Of a DNA stretch of 12,349 nt, positions 7,015 to 12,349 are shown in pieces. Positions within the stretch are counted from its first letter, which is position 1; every line of letters begins with the position of its first letter. The position numbers and the translations under genes were made by a program. Source of the DNA: Pseudomonadota bacterium (GTDB lineage: Bacteria; Pseudomonadota; Gammaproteobacteria; Burkholderiales; Burkholderiaceae_C); the NCBI GenBank assembly GCA_023396625.1, contig JAEWVY010000269.1, positions 1 to 12,349 on the forward strand, in the 5' to 3' direction. The notes under the pieces are model-generated. The model searched no databases, had not been told where the DNA came from, and was given only the letters and a program-made list of their open reading frames with translations.

Positions 7015-8166
7015 TCAGCGTGAGTCGCTGGACGAAGGCAGCGAGGCTGCTGCCCCGGCGGCCACCGGGCGCTCCAGCAGACGGACCGTGACGATGAACA
7101 GCGCGACGTAACCCAGGCAGATGCATTGCAGCTGCAGTGCATTCGTCGGCGCGCCCGCGGCCAGCAGGGGCGGCAGGCTGGCCATGGCGGCGGTGCGCAG
7201 GGCGCCGCCCGGGTTGGCGGCGAGCCAGCCGGACTTGCCGCCAGCCCGGGCGGCTTGCTCCGCCAGCCGTGCGGACCAGAGCGAATGCATGTGCCGCGCA
7301 TCGGGTTCGGTCGCCTTGAGGCCGTTGCGGGCGCGGCGCCAGACGGAATAGAGCGTTTCCGTCACCGGGTGCATCAGCACGGCCAGCGCGAACCAGGGGC
7401 TGATGGCGGGCTGGCGCCGCACCAGCACGATGACGATCACGGCGCAGAGAAAGCCGATCAGGTAGGCGCCCGCGTCGCCGCAGAACAGGCGCGCCCGGGG
7501 GAAGTTGAACACGCCGAACCCCGCCACCGCGGCGATGCCGGCCAGCGCGAGCTGTTGAAGCGCCGTTTCGCCGAATTGCGCCGACACGACGGCCAGCGCC
7601 CCCAGCACGCCGATGGCGATGCCGGCCAGCAAGCCGTTGAGGCCGTCGACGATGTTCATCGCGTGCACCAGCCCCGCCACGGCCACGGCGGTGAGCACCA
7701 GCCCCAGCAGCGGCATGGCGCGCAGCAGGGTGTCGATGAACGGCAGGCCGAGCGCCTCGATGCGCACGCCCGCGAAGACGCTGGCCGCCGCGCCGGCGGC
7801 CAGCGACAGGCCCAGGCGCAGCCGGACGCTGACGGACTGGCACACGTCTTCCAGCAGGCCCAGGGCGAACAGCGGCACCAGGGAGGCCAGGAGCCAGCCC
7901 GGGGACAGGCCGTTGATCTGCGTCCGCAGGGCGGCGTCGGCATCGAGGTACAGCCAACCCAGGCCGGCCAGCAGGCCGGCCATGACGGCCACGCCGCCGA
8001 TGCGGGGCGTGGCTTCGGTGTGCAGTTTCTGCGGGCCGCTCTCGGGGTGGTCGCCCGTGAGGTGCAGGTGCGCGTCACGGGTGCGGACGATCAGCCAGGC
8101 CACCGCCACCGTGACACCAAAGGTCAGCAACAGCGCGTCGAAAGGAGGTAGCAAGAAAGGGGGCAT
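7015..8166 (-). CDS. Polyprenyl-phosphate sugar-1-phosphate transferase (WecA/MraY family, glycosyltransferase family 4)
   Basis: 383 residues, integral membrane, about ten hydrophobic segments. It would transfer HexNAc-1-phosphate from a UDP-sugar to undecaprenyl phosphate, the first membrane step of repeat-unit assembly. Family signatures in order: 'KLHTEATPRIGG' (47-58), 'GLLEDV' (103-108), 'NIVDGLNG' (171-178, with Asp174 and Asn177), 'FCGDAGAYLIGF' (228-239, with Asp231) and 'PDARHMHSL' (288-296), a divergent form of the cytosolic His loop. The acidic pair is Glu106-Asp107 rather than Asp-Asp. The ATG has no Shine-Dalgarno match and no in-frame ATG, GTG or TTG lies in the 54 bases upstream, so initiation may be weak or depend on upstream translation. 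The gene follows the ops-like element by 64 bp and is the first gene it could control. The donor sugar is not determined by sequence; UDP-GlcNAc, UDP-GalNAc or a uronic form are all possible. Confidence 0.9.
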   Translation of the reverse strand: MPPFLLPPFDALLLTFGVTVAVAWLIVRTRDAHLHLTGDHPESGPQKLHTEATPRIGGVAVMAGLLAGLGWLYLDADAALRTQINGLSPGWLLASLVPLFALGLLEDVCQSVSVRLRLGLSLAAGAAASVFAGVRIEALGLPFIDTLLRAMPLLGLVLTAVAVAGLVHAMNIVDGLNGLLAGIAIGVLGALAVVSAQFGETALQQLALAGIAAVAGFGVFNFPRARLFCGDAGAYLIGFLCAVIVIVLVRRQPAISPWFALAVLMHPVTETLYSVWRRARNGLKATEPDARHMHSLWSARLAEQAARAGGKSGWLAANPGGALRTAAMASLPPLLAAGAPTNALQLQCICLGYVALFIVTVRLLERPVAAGAAASLPSSSDSR

Positions 8167-8230
8167 GAGGAAGGAGGCGTCTTTGCAGCGGTGAATCGGG
8201 CGGAGTGGGATTGGAAATCTCAGGTTTCGG

Positions 8231-8243
8231 GCAGGCTACCGCA
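8231..8243 (-). promoter_or_regulatory. ops-like element (RfaH recruitment/pause site)
   Basis: On the minus strand the sequence is TGCGGTAGCCTGC. The E. coli ops core is GGCGGTAGCGTGC; 11 of 13 positions agree, including the whole GCGGTAGC block whose bases are flipped out and read by RfaH. Flanking GGCA and TGCC form an inverted repeat around it. It lies in the 150-bp gap between the RfaH-like gene and the transferase gene, upstream of the biosynthetic genes, where such a site would act. It is non-coding. I saw no equally good copy elsewhere in the leftward sense of the window. Confidence 0.6.
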
Positions 8244-8288
8244 GTGCCAGGCCGCAAGCGAGGCACAAAAAATTTCGACGATGCGCCC

Positions 8289-8318
8289 GAGCCGGCCCGG
8301 TTTGGCAGGGCCCGGCTC
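8289..8318 (-). terminator. Terminator-like hairpin at the end of the RfaH-like gene
   Basis: In the leftward transcript GAGCCGG pairs with CCGGCTC, and after a one-base bulge CCC pairs with GGG, enclosing a 9-base loop. The stem begins in the stop codon region of the RfaH-like gene. A run of six U (8267-8272) comes only 16 bases after the stem, so it is not a classic intrinsic terminator. It may pause or partly stop transcription before the ops-like site, or simply mark a boundary. Confidence 0.4.
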
Positions 8319-8877
8319 AGGCGGCGAGCACCTCCAGATGGTGGGCGGGAAGACTGACGCCAGGCTGGCGGCCCAACAAATCCAGCAGCACCGTGACCCG
8401 CTGGCCGGCACGGCCGCTGACCAGCCCGTCCAGCCCCTTGAGCGGGCCAGCCAGCACCGCCACGCGGCAACCGGGCTGGATGGGCGAGAGTTGGGCGGGG
8501 TCGGACTGTTCGCTGAGGGTTTCGAATTCTCGCAGGGCATCCACCACCGCGGGCTCGGCCGTGGCAGGCGCCAGGCCGCAGCGCACGATGTGGCTCACGC
8601 CCAGGGTGGAGCATACGGGTGTGATGGACTGCCCGGGCCGGCCGGGCCGGAAAAAGACGTAGCGGGGAAACAGCGGCTCCCGCCGCTCGGCCATGCCTTC
8701 GGCGGTGCGCCGAAGCGCGCGGTACAGGGGCAGGTAGGTTTCATAGCCCTGGCGCGCAAGCTGTTCGCGGGCCCGGGTTTCGTTGCGGGGCCGTGTGTAG
8801 GCCAGGAACCATGCCGGCTCAGGGTGAACATCCGCATTGGCGTCTGGTGGCGACACTAAGTGCATTCCGGGGGGCAA
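8317..8877 (-). CDS. RfaH-like NusG paralogue, transcription antiterminator of the polysaccharide locus
   Basis: 186 residues, cytoplasmic. The NGN domain (about 22-118) opens with 'AWFLAYTRPRNE' and carries 'EPLFPRYVFF' (67-76) and 'TLGVSHIVRCG' (91-101), which correspond closely to RfaH segments that contact RNA polymerase. A KOW-type C-terminal domain follows ('GCRVAVLAGPLKGLDGLV', 136-153). Specialised NusG paralogues of this type bind elongating polymerase at an ops site and carry it through terminators in long surface-polysaccharide operons. The start is TTG at 8877: AAGGAG (8887-8892) lies nine bases upstream, while the ATG at 8865 is 21 bases from it. TTG could keep the level low. The ops-like site 74 bp past its stop suggests action on the following genes. 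It is not housekeeping NusG, which lies with secE and the ribosomal protein genes elsewhere. Confidence 0.92.
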   Translation of the reverse strand: MPPGMHLVSPPDANADVHPEPAWFLAYTRPRNETRAREQLARQGYETYLPLYRALRRTAEGMAERREPLFPRYVFFRPGRPGQSITPVCSTLGVSHIVRCGLAPATAEPAVVDALREFETLSEQSDPAQLSPIQPGCRVAVLAGPLKGLDGLVSGRAGQRVTVLLDLLGRQPGVSLPAHHLEVLAA

Positions 8878-8902
8878 AGAAATCGACTCCTTCTACGTTC
8901 TG

Positions 8903-9067
8903 TCACAAATTCAGGATTTTTTTGCATGGATGTGACTGAGGCATGTCGATGCGGGCCGCGATCCGGGTTTGAATCTTCACCGCGCTCTCGCCGACTCCCA
9001 GCGGGCTGGATGCGACGGGTGGGCTGCCGGCGAACACCGCGGAAGAGGGCTTGAACCGAATGGACAT
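8903..9067 (-). CDS. Possible 54-residue protein in the leader, unrecognised
   Basis: ATG 9067 to TGA 8903 gives a 54-residue frame that begins MSIRFKPSSAVF and ends KKILNL. It prefers G/C at third positions like the real genes here and includes an amphipathic 'AVKIQTRIAARID' stretch. It has no clear ribosome site (only GAAAAG), no signal peptide and no family I recognise. In a GC-rich genome such frames occur by chance, so it may be non-coding leader. It ends 26 bases before the TTG start of the RfaH-like gene. Confidence 0.22.
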   Translation of the reverse strand: MSIRFKPSSAVFAGSPPVASSPLGVGESAVKIQTRIAARIDMPQSHPCKKILNL

Positions 9068-9083
9068 GGTAGCTTTTCAAAGG

Positions 9084-9100
9084 GGTGGCGAATTGCCACC
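9084..9100. repeat. Inverted repeat GGTGGC-N5-GCCACC in the leader
   Basis: Six-base perfect arms separated by GAATT. The core TGGCGAATTGCCA is itself nearly symmetrical. It could be a dimeric regulator's operator or a small RNA hairpin. On the leftward transcript it is followed by CCCUUUGAAAAG, which is not a terminator tail. Confidence 0.4.
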
Positions 9101-9136
9101 GGAGGGGGTTCACGATAGAGCCGGAGCCTCTGCGCC

Positions 9137-9160
9137 GCCATCCCTCATTTGGGGGATGGC
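9137..9160. repeat. Inverted repeat GCCATCCC...GGGATGGC in the leader
   Basis: Eight-base perfect arms, extendable by one T-G mismatch (wobble in RNA) and one C-G pair to a ten-pair stem with an ATTT loop on the plus strand. No U-run follows on either strand, so an operator or leader structure is more likely than a terminator. Its position about 260 bp upstream of the RfaH-like start fits a regulator binding site for that gene. Confidence 0.45.
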
Positions 9161-9252
9161 CCATCAGCCATTGGACTGAAGCGATTCCACCTTTGGCTAT
9201 CCGCTTTTCAGCTGATGCAGGAAGCAAAACCCATGCCCTGGTCTGCCAAATT

Positions 9253-10674
9253 CTATGAGGGAACAGATGGCCTGGGATGTCGAGTTTGTAAAAAAATCCC
9301 AAAGAGAAACGCGGCCAGCATGGCGTTGGCGGGGATGCGCAGGCTGAAGTCCACCCACGAGTGCAGGAGGACGGCCAGCAGGCCCAACCCGCAGCTGGCC
9401 TGCAGCACCAGCGAGGCGTCGGCCGGGGTGGCGCGAAGCTGGTGGAACACGCGCCCGGTGCTTGCTGCCATCTGCCAGAAGGCGACTCCGGCCAGCACGG
9501 GGAACAAGAGGCCGCACTCCAGCAGGAACTGCAGATAGTCGTTGTGCGCGAAGTTGATGAAGCCGGCCAGATCTGGCGGCTGAAAGCGGGGAAACACGCC
9601 CTCGTAGGTGCCCAGTCCGGCGCCGGCGGGCCAGAAGGCCAGGGCCGCCTGCCAGCTGGCCTGGAAGATCTGCCAACGCCCGTCGGCCGCGCCGACGGCC
9701 TGGCCCATGCGCCCCAGCAGGCCCTGCGCACCCACAGTGGCCAGCACCAACGCGGCCAGCACGACCGCGCCACCCGCGCGCCACCACCAGTCGCGCCGTT
9801 TGAGCGTTTTCATGGGCAAAAGGAGTGTGGCCGCCAGACCTGCCAGCGCGGCCACCGCCAAGCCGCCGCGCGACAGGCTGGCCAGCAGGGCGGCGAGTTC
9901 AACGAAAAGCACGCCGCCCCAGAACGCGGGAACCAGTTGGCGCCGCGCCGATGGGGAGCGGCCGCCGCCTCTGTGGCGCCGGGAGTGGCTTTGCCCATCG
10001 CGCAGAGCCTTGCGCAGCAGGTACAGGGTCAGCGGCAAGGTCATGCCGATGTAGCTGGCAAAGTGGTTGGGGTTGGCGAAGCTGCCAATGGCCCGCCCCC
10101 CGGCCGCCGCGTCGAAATACAGCCCCCGGAACGCGCTGACCTGGAGCAGCCCCCACAGGGCCTGCGCGAATGCGCTGAGCACGACCAGGCGCACCAGACG
10201 GTGCAGCAGCGTCCGATCGGCCATCTGCGCGAGCACGAAAACCGCCACCACGGGCAAGCCGGCCAGCAGGGAAACCCAGGTGACGTCCGGTATCAGGCTC
10301 AGGGGACGCCAGACGTCAACCGGCACCTGAACAGCGGGCAGCACCTGCGCGTAGATGTCGCGCCCGGGCAAATCGAACCAGACGCCGGGAGGCAGCGGGA
10401 CCAGTTGGACAACGGCGACCCAGACCGGTGAGAGAGCCAGGAACCAGGTTGCCCAGGACAGGGACCGGGGTGGAGTGGCGCCCGGCGCCCTGGCCACGGA
10501 CAGCCAGGCCAGCGCCAGCAGCAACACCAGCGCCAGCCACTCCAGCGCCACCAGCGCCACCATCCGGTTGCCGCCCCGGATCAGCGGAGCACCCGCGAGC
10601 AAAAGCCCGGAGACACCAAAAACAACGGGGCCCGAAAGCCCCGTGTTGGATAAGCGAGTCGACCGCTCCGGCAT
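9253..10674 (-). CDS. O-antigen ligase/polymerase family membrane protein (Wzy_C/WaaL type)
   Basis: 473 residues, inner membrane, about ten to twelve hydrophobic segments. Signature motifs: 'GSFANPNHFASYIG' (197-210), 'SLSRGGLAV' (267-275), the periplasmic-loop end 'FAHNDYLQFLLECG' (375-388) and 'LHSWVDFSLRIPAN' (437-450). WaaL, Wzy and pilin glycosylases share this fold. In an exopolysaccharide locus it could be the polymerase or the enzyme that attaches the polymer, and sequence alone does not decide. ATG 10674 overlaps the FecR-like stop as TGATG and lacks a ribosome site, so translation probably depends on the gene before it. The first membrane segment and 'LIRGGNR' (31-37), common in relatives, support this start over Met38. 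Codons 10-20 encode a terminator-like hairpin, described separately. Confidence 0.87.
   Translation of the reverse strand: MPERSTRLSNTGLSGPVVFGVSGLLLAGAPLIRGGNRMVALVALEWLALVLLLALAWLSVARAPGATPPRSLSWATWFLALSPVWVAVVQLVPLPPGVWFDLPGRDIYAQVLPAVQVPVDVWRPLSLIPDVTWVSLLAGLPVVAVFVLAQMADRTLLHRLVRLVVLSAFAQALWGLLQVSAFRGLYFDAAAGGRAIGSFANPNHFASYIGMTLPLTLYLLRKALRDGQSHSRRHRGGGRSPSARRQLVPAFWGGVLFVELAALLASLSRGGLAVAALAGLAATLLLPMKTLKRRDWWWRAGGAVVLAALVLATVGAQGLLGRMGQAVGAADGRWQIFQASWQAALAFWPAGAGLGTYEGVFPRFQPPDLAGFINFAHNDYLQFLLECGLLFPVLAGVAFWQMAASTGRVFHQLRATPADASLVLQASCGLGLLAVLLHSWVDFSLRIPANAMLAAFLFGIFLQTRHPRPSVPS
10616..10644 (-). terminator. Terminator-like hairpin with U-tail inside the start of the ligase-like gene
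   Basis: In the leftward transcript ACGGGGC, loop UUUCGG and GCCCCGU make a perfect 7-bp, GC-rich stem, followed at once by UGUUUUUGG. This is the form of an intrinsic terminator. It lies about 30 bases after the FecR-like stop, within codons 10-20 of the next gene. It could end most transcripts after the small gene and let only some continue, unless ribosomes or an antiterminator prevent folding. It could also be a coincidence of the coding sequence (Asn-Thr-Gly-Leu-Ser-Gly-Pro-Val-Val-Phe). Confidence 0.5.
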
Positions 10675-11126
10675 CAGCGGGAACTGGCCTGGTCGTTCCG
10701 ATTGTCGTTCCTGACTGCCAACGCCACGATGCCGAGACCGACACCCCCAGCCACCAGCATCCCGGCACCGCCGCCCGCCCCGCCCCCGGCGACGACCGCC
10801 GGCGGAACACTGCCGCCCACCGATTGGACCGACGCGATCAGGGCCGCGCAGCTCTGGCCCGCCTGGACAAGCAGCGACTGGTTGGGCGCCAGCGTGATGG
10901 AGCACCCTCCGGAAAGCACGACCGTGGCGCCGCCGCTGGACGTGGTGACGATGCGGCTGCCTTCGAAGACGGACACGCCATTGGCACCGTTGACCAGCTG
11001 GTCACCCGAACTGACGGTTACCAAGCCTTGCACACTCTGGAGCTGGCCCACCGCGCTAGGGGCCGTCTGAGCCCAGGTGGACACGAAAGCCGTGGCAGCA
11101 AGCAGGGAAATGGCGACACGTTTCAT
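10674..11126 (-). CDS. Small exported FecR-like domain protein with glycine-rich C-terminal membrane segment
   Basis: 150 residues. Residues 1-19 are a signal peptide (Lys-Arg start, cleavage about WA19|Q). Residues 24-90 show the FecR-domain rhythm: 'VQGLVTVSSGDQLVNGANG', 'VFEGSRIVTTSSGGATVVL', 'GCSITLAPNQSLLVQ'. Cys75 and Cys93 could form a disulphide in the periplasm. Residues 110-138 are a Gly/Ala-rich stretch running into one hydrophobic segment, then a charged tail 'RNDNRNDQASSR'. No catalytic residues are seen, so a binding or scaffold role at the cell envelope is more likely than an enzyme. I chose ATG 11126 because GGAGG stands eight bases before it; the frame's earlier ATG (11141) overlaps that site. 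It is the first gene after a good promoter and may be made in excess over the rest because of the hairpin that follows. Confidence 0.8.
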   Translation of the reverse strand: MKRVAISLLAATAFVSTWAQTAPSAVGQLQSVQGLVTVSSGDQLVNGANGVSVFEGSRIVTTSSGGATVVLSGGCSITLAPNQSLLVQAGQSCAALIASVQSVGGSVPPAVVAGGGAGGGAGMLVAGGVGLGIVALAVRNDNRNDQASSR

Positions 11127-11154
11127 GGTAAATACCTCCATACAATTGGAAGAG

Positions 11155-11184
11155 ATTTTAGGGACCTGGGCCGCGAAGCGTCAA
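11155..11184 (-). promoter_or_regulatory. Sigma-70 promoter of the leftward polysaccharide locus
   Basis: On the minus strand TTGACG (11184-11179) and TAAAAT (11160-11155) are separated by 18 bases, one mismatch from consensus in each box. The start would lie near 11147, giving a 5' leader of about 20 bases with GGAGG in it, just before the FecR-like ATG. No operator palindrome overlaps it. The CIRCE element is almost 100 bp upstream and probably belongs to rpoH. Confidence 0.75.
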
Positions 11185-11279
11185 TCTATTTTTCAAATCA
11201 AGCCGTCAGGGCCTGGCTTCGACTCCCGGGCGACCGCTGTCTCCCCTTCGGAATCAGTCTGTTTCATTGAACTTTTTCC

Positions 11280-11306
11280 TTAGCACTCGATCCCAGAGAG
11301 TGCTAA
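11280..11306 (+). promoter_or_regulatory. CIRCE element (HrcA operator) upstream of rpoH
   Basis: TTAGCACTC, nine bases, GAGTGCTAA: both arms match the CIRCE consensus at all nine positions and the spacer is exactly nine. CIRCE is bound by the heat-labile repressor HrcA, which needs GroEL for activity. The right arm runs into TAATAT (11304-11309), a likely sigma-70 -10 box whose -35 region would lie in the left arm (TAGCAC, 17-base spacer), so binding would block polymerase. The element ends 31 bases before the rpoH ATG. Confidence 0.93.
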
Positions 11307-11337
11307 TATTTTGCCATCATTGAAAGGGATTTCAGGG

Positions 11338-12288
11338 ATGACCACTCACACTGGAGCTTCCGCTGGCGCGCTGGCTGTCACGAACCCGTGGGGCAATGCC
11401 TCGCTGGTGCTGCCGCCTCTGGGCAATCTGGATGCCTACATTTCCGCGGTGAACCGGCTGCCGATGCTCACCCAGGAGGAGGAGCAGACCTTCGCGCGCC
11501 AGTTGCGCCAGGACAACGATCTGGAGGCCGCCGGCAAGCTGGTGCTGTCGCACCTGCGGCTGGTGGTGTCGGTGTCGCGCCAGTACCTGGGCTATGGGCT
11601 GCCGCACGGTGACCTGATCCAGGAGGGCAACGTCGGCCTGATGAAGGCGGTCAAGCGTTTCGACCCCGACCACGGCGTGCGCCTGGTCAGCTATGCGCTG
11701 CACTGGATCAAGGCGGAAATCCACGAATACATCCTGAAGAACTGGCGCATGGTGAAGGTCGCGACGACCAAGGCCCAGCGCAAGCTGTTCTTCAACCTGC
11801 GGTCGATGAAGCAGGGTTTCAAGGCCGAGGCGGATTCCGTGGACGACACGCACCGCGACACCCTGAGCGTGGGCGAGATCGACACCATGGCGCGGGAGCT
11901 GAGCGTCAAGCGCGAGGACGTCATCGAGATGGAAACCCGCTTGGCCGGCGGCGACGTGCTGCTGGACCCGAGCCCCGGCGACGATGGCGAGCAGGCCTTC
12001 GGCCCGATAGCCTACCTGGCCGACACTCGCCACGAGCCCACCGCGATGATCGAGGCCCGCCAGCGCGATGCGATGGCCAGCGACGGACTGGCCGCCGCGC
12101 TCGATGTGCTGGACCCGCGCAGCCGTCGCATCGTCGAGCAGCGCTGGCTTCAGGTGAACGACGACGGCTCGGGCGGGCTGACGCTGCATGACTTGGCGGC
12201 CGAGTACGGCGTGAGCGCCGAGCGCATCCGCCAGATCGAGGTGGCGGCCATGAAGAAGATGCGCAAGGCCCTGGCCGCCTTCGCCTGA
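11338..12288 (+). CDS. rpoH: RNA polymerase heat-shock sigma factor RpoH (sigma-32)
   Basis: 316 residues. Region 2 spans about 66-140 ('LVLSHLRLVVSVSRQYLGYG', 'DLIQEGNVGLMKAVKRFDP', 'VSYALHWIKAEIHEYI'). The RpoH box 'QRKLFFNLR' (147-155), specific to sigma-32 and involved in core binding and its control, follows. Region 4 lies at about 257-312, with the helix-turn-helix 'LTLHDLAAEYGVSAERIRQIE'. Length is close to beta-proteobacterial relatives and longer than the E. coli protein of 284 residues. ATG 11338 is preferred, with AAGGGA eight bases upstream; the in-frame TTG at 11311 lies at the predicted transcription start. It directs transcription of chaperone and protease genes. The leader here is too short, about 20 bases, for the long mRNA thermosensor known in E. 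coli rpoH, so heat control seems to sit at the CIRCE operator instead. Confidence 0.97.
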   Translation: MTTHTGASAGALAVTNPWGNASLVLPPLGNLDAYISAVNRLPMLTQEEEQTFARQLRQDNDLEAAGKLVLSHLRLVVSVSRQYLGYGLPHGDLIQEGNVGLMKAVKRFDPDHGVRLVSYALHWIKAEIHEYILKNWRMVKVATTKAQRKLFFNLRSMKQGFKAEADSVDDTHRDTLSVGEIDTMARELSVKREDVIEMETRLAGGDVLLDPSPGDDGEQAFGPIAYLADTRHEPTAMIEARQRDAMASDGLAAALDVLDPRSRRIVEQRWLQVNDDGSGGLTLHDLAAEYGVSAERIRQIEVAAMKKMRKALAAFA

Positions 12289-12295
12289 GCCCGGG

Positions 12296-12347
12296 GCGCG
12301 ACACTGTCGCGCGGGCGCCGCACACGCCGGCCGCTGGTAGCGGCCGG
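12296..12347 (+). terminator. Two GC-rich hairpins after rpoH, probable terminator region
   Basis: The first, 12296-12312, has arms GCGCGAC and GTCGCGC around ACT. The second, 12327-12347, has perfect 9-base arms CCGGCCGCT and AGCGGCCGG around GGT. The window ends two bases after the second stem, so any U-tract cannot be checked. No open frame of interest follows rpoH here. Confidence 0.5.
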
Positions 12348-12349
12348 AC

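Larger units (their letters stand above)
8878..9252 (-). other. 375-bp leader between the ligase-like gene and the RfaH-like gene
   Basis: This stretch has no recognisable conserved gene. It holds two inverted repeats (9084-9100 and 9137-9160), a 54-codon open frame (8903-9067) and the ribosome site of the RfaH-like gene. I could not identify a convincing sigma-70 promoter. A run of seven A on the minus strand stands near 8917-8923. Its length and dyads suggest a regulated promoter or a structured 5' leader of the antiterminator gene. The real ligase-like frame stops at 9253, and no intrinsic terminator follows it. Confidence 0.5.

Noticed and set aside
7126..8151. Plus-strand open frame of 341 codons opposite the transferase gene
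   Set aside because: Gln/His/Arg/Gly-rich antisense of a membrane protein gene, without domains.
11266..11296. Sigma-32-type promoter before rpoH (ATTGAA ... TCCCAG)
   Set aside because: The spacer is 19 bases, not 13-15, and the -10 box matches poorly, so autoregulation is not supported.
11311..11337. Alternative TTG start of rpoH
   Set aside because: It lies at the predicted transcription start and has no ribosome site; ATG 11338 has AAGGGA at good spacing.
1..12349. tRNA, rRNA genes and CRISPR arrays
   Set aside because: None of their characteristic sequences or repeat spacing was seen on either strand.

Overview
The window looks like chromosomal DNA of a GC-rich betaproteobacterium of the Burkholderiales, probably Comamonadaceae-like. 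This is inferred from the RpoH sequence style, the strong G/C third-position bias of most genes and the gene families present. It carries most of an exopolysaccharide or O-antigen type locus, nearly all on the minus strand, next to the heat-shock sigma factor gene rpoH on the plus strand.

Right side (about 11,100-12,349): rpoH reads rightward behind a perfect CIRCE inverted repeat, so the sigma-32 gene appears to be under HrcA repression. Two GC-rich hairpins follow its stop codon. Reading leftward from the same intergenic region, a clear sigma-70 promoter starts the polysaccharide locus.

Middle (about 5,600-11,126, minus strand, in transcription order): a small exported FecR-like protein; an O-antigen ligase/polymerase family membrane protein, whose first codons encode a terminator-like hairpin with a U-rich tail; a 375-bp leader with inverted repeats; an RfaH-like NusG paralogue starting at TTG; a hairpin plus an ops-like element (11 of 13 bases of the E. 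coli ops core); a WecA/MraY-type polyprenyl-phosphate sugar-1-phosphate transferase; and a WbpO/TviB-type UDP-N-acetylhexosamine 6-dehydrogenase. A plausible reading is that the antiterminator gene feeds forward onto the genes after the ops-like site.

Left-middle (3,745-5,620): a FitAB/VapBC-type toxin-antitoxin pair with its own palindromic operator sits between wbpO and the WbpP/TviC-type 4-epimerase. The dehydrogenase and epimerase together would make UDP-GalNAcA (or the corresponding Vi-type precursor) for the polysaccharide.

Left (1-3,744): a 1,123-residue secreted protein with carbohydrate-binding-like ends and a glycoside-hydrolase-like barrel, visibly less GC-rich than the rest. It is followed within 25 bp by the end of an IS5-family insertion sequence that runs off the window. 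This part looks acquired or rearranged.
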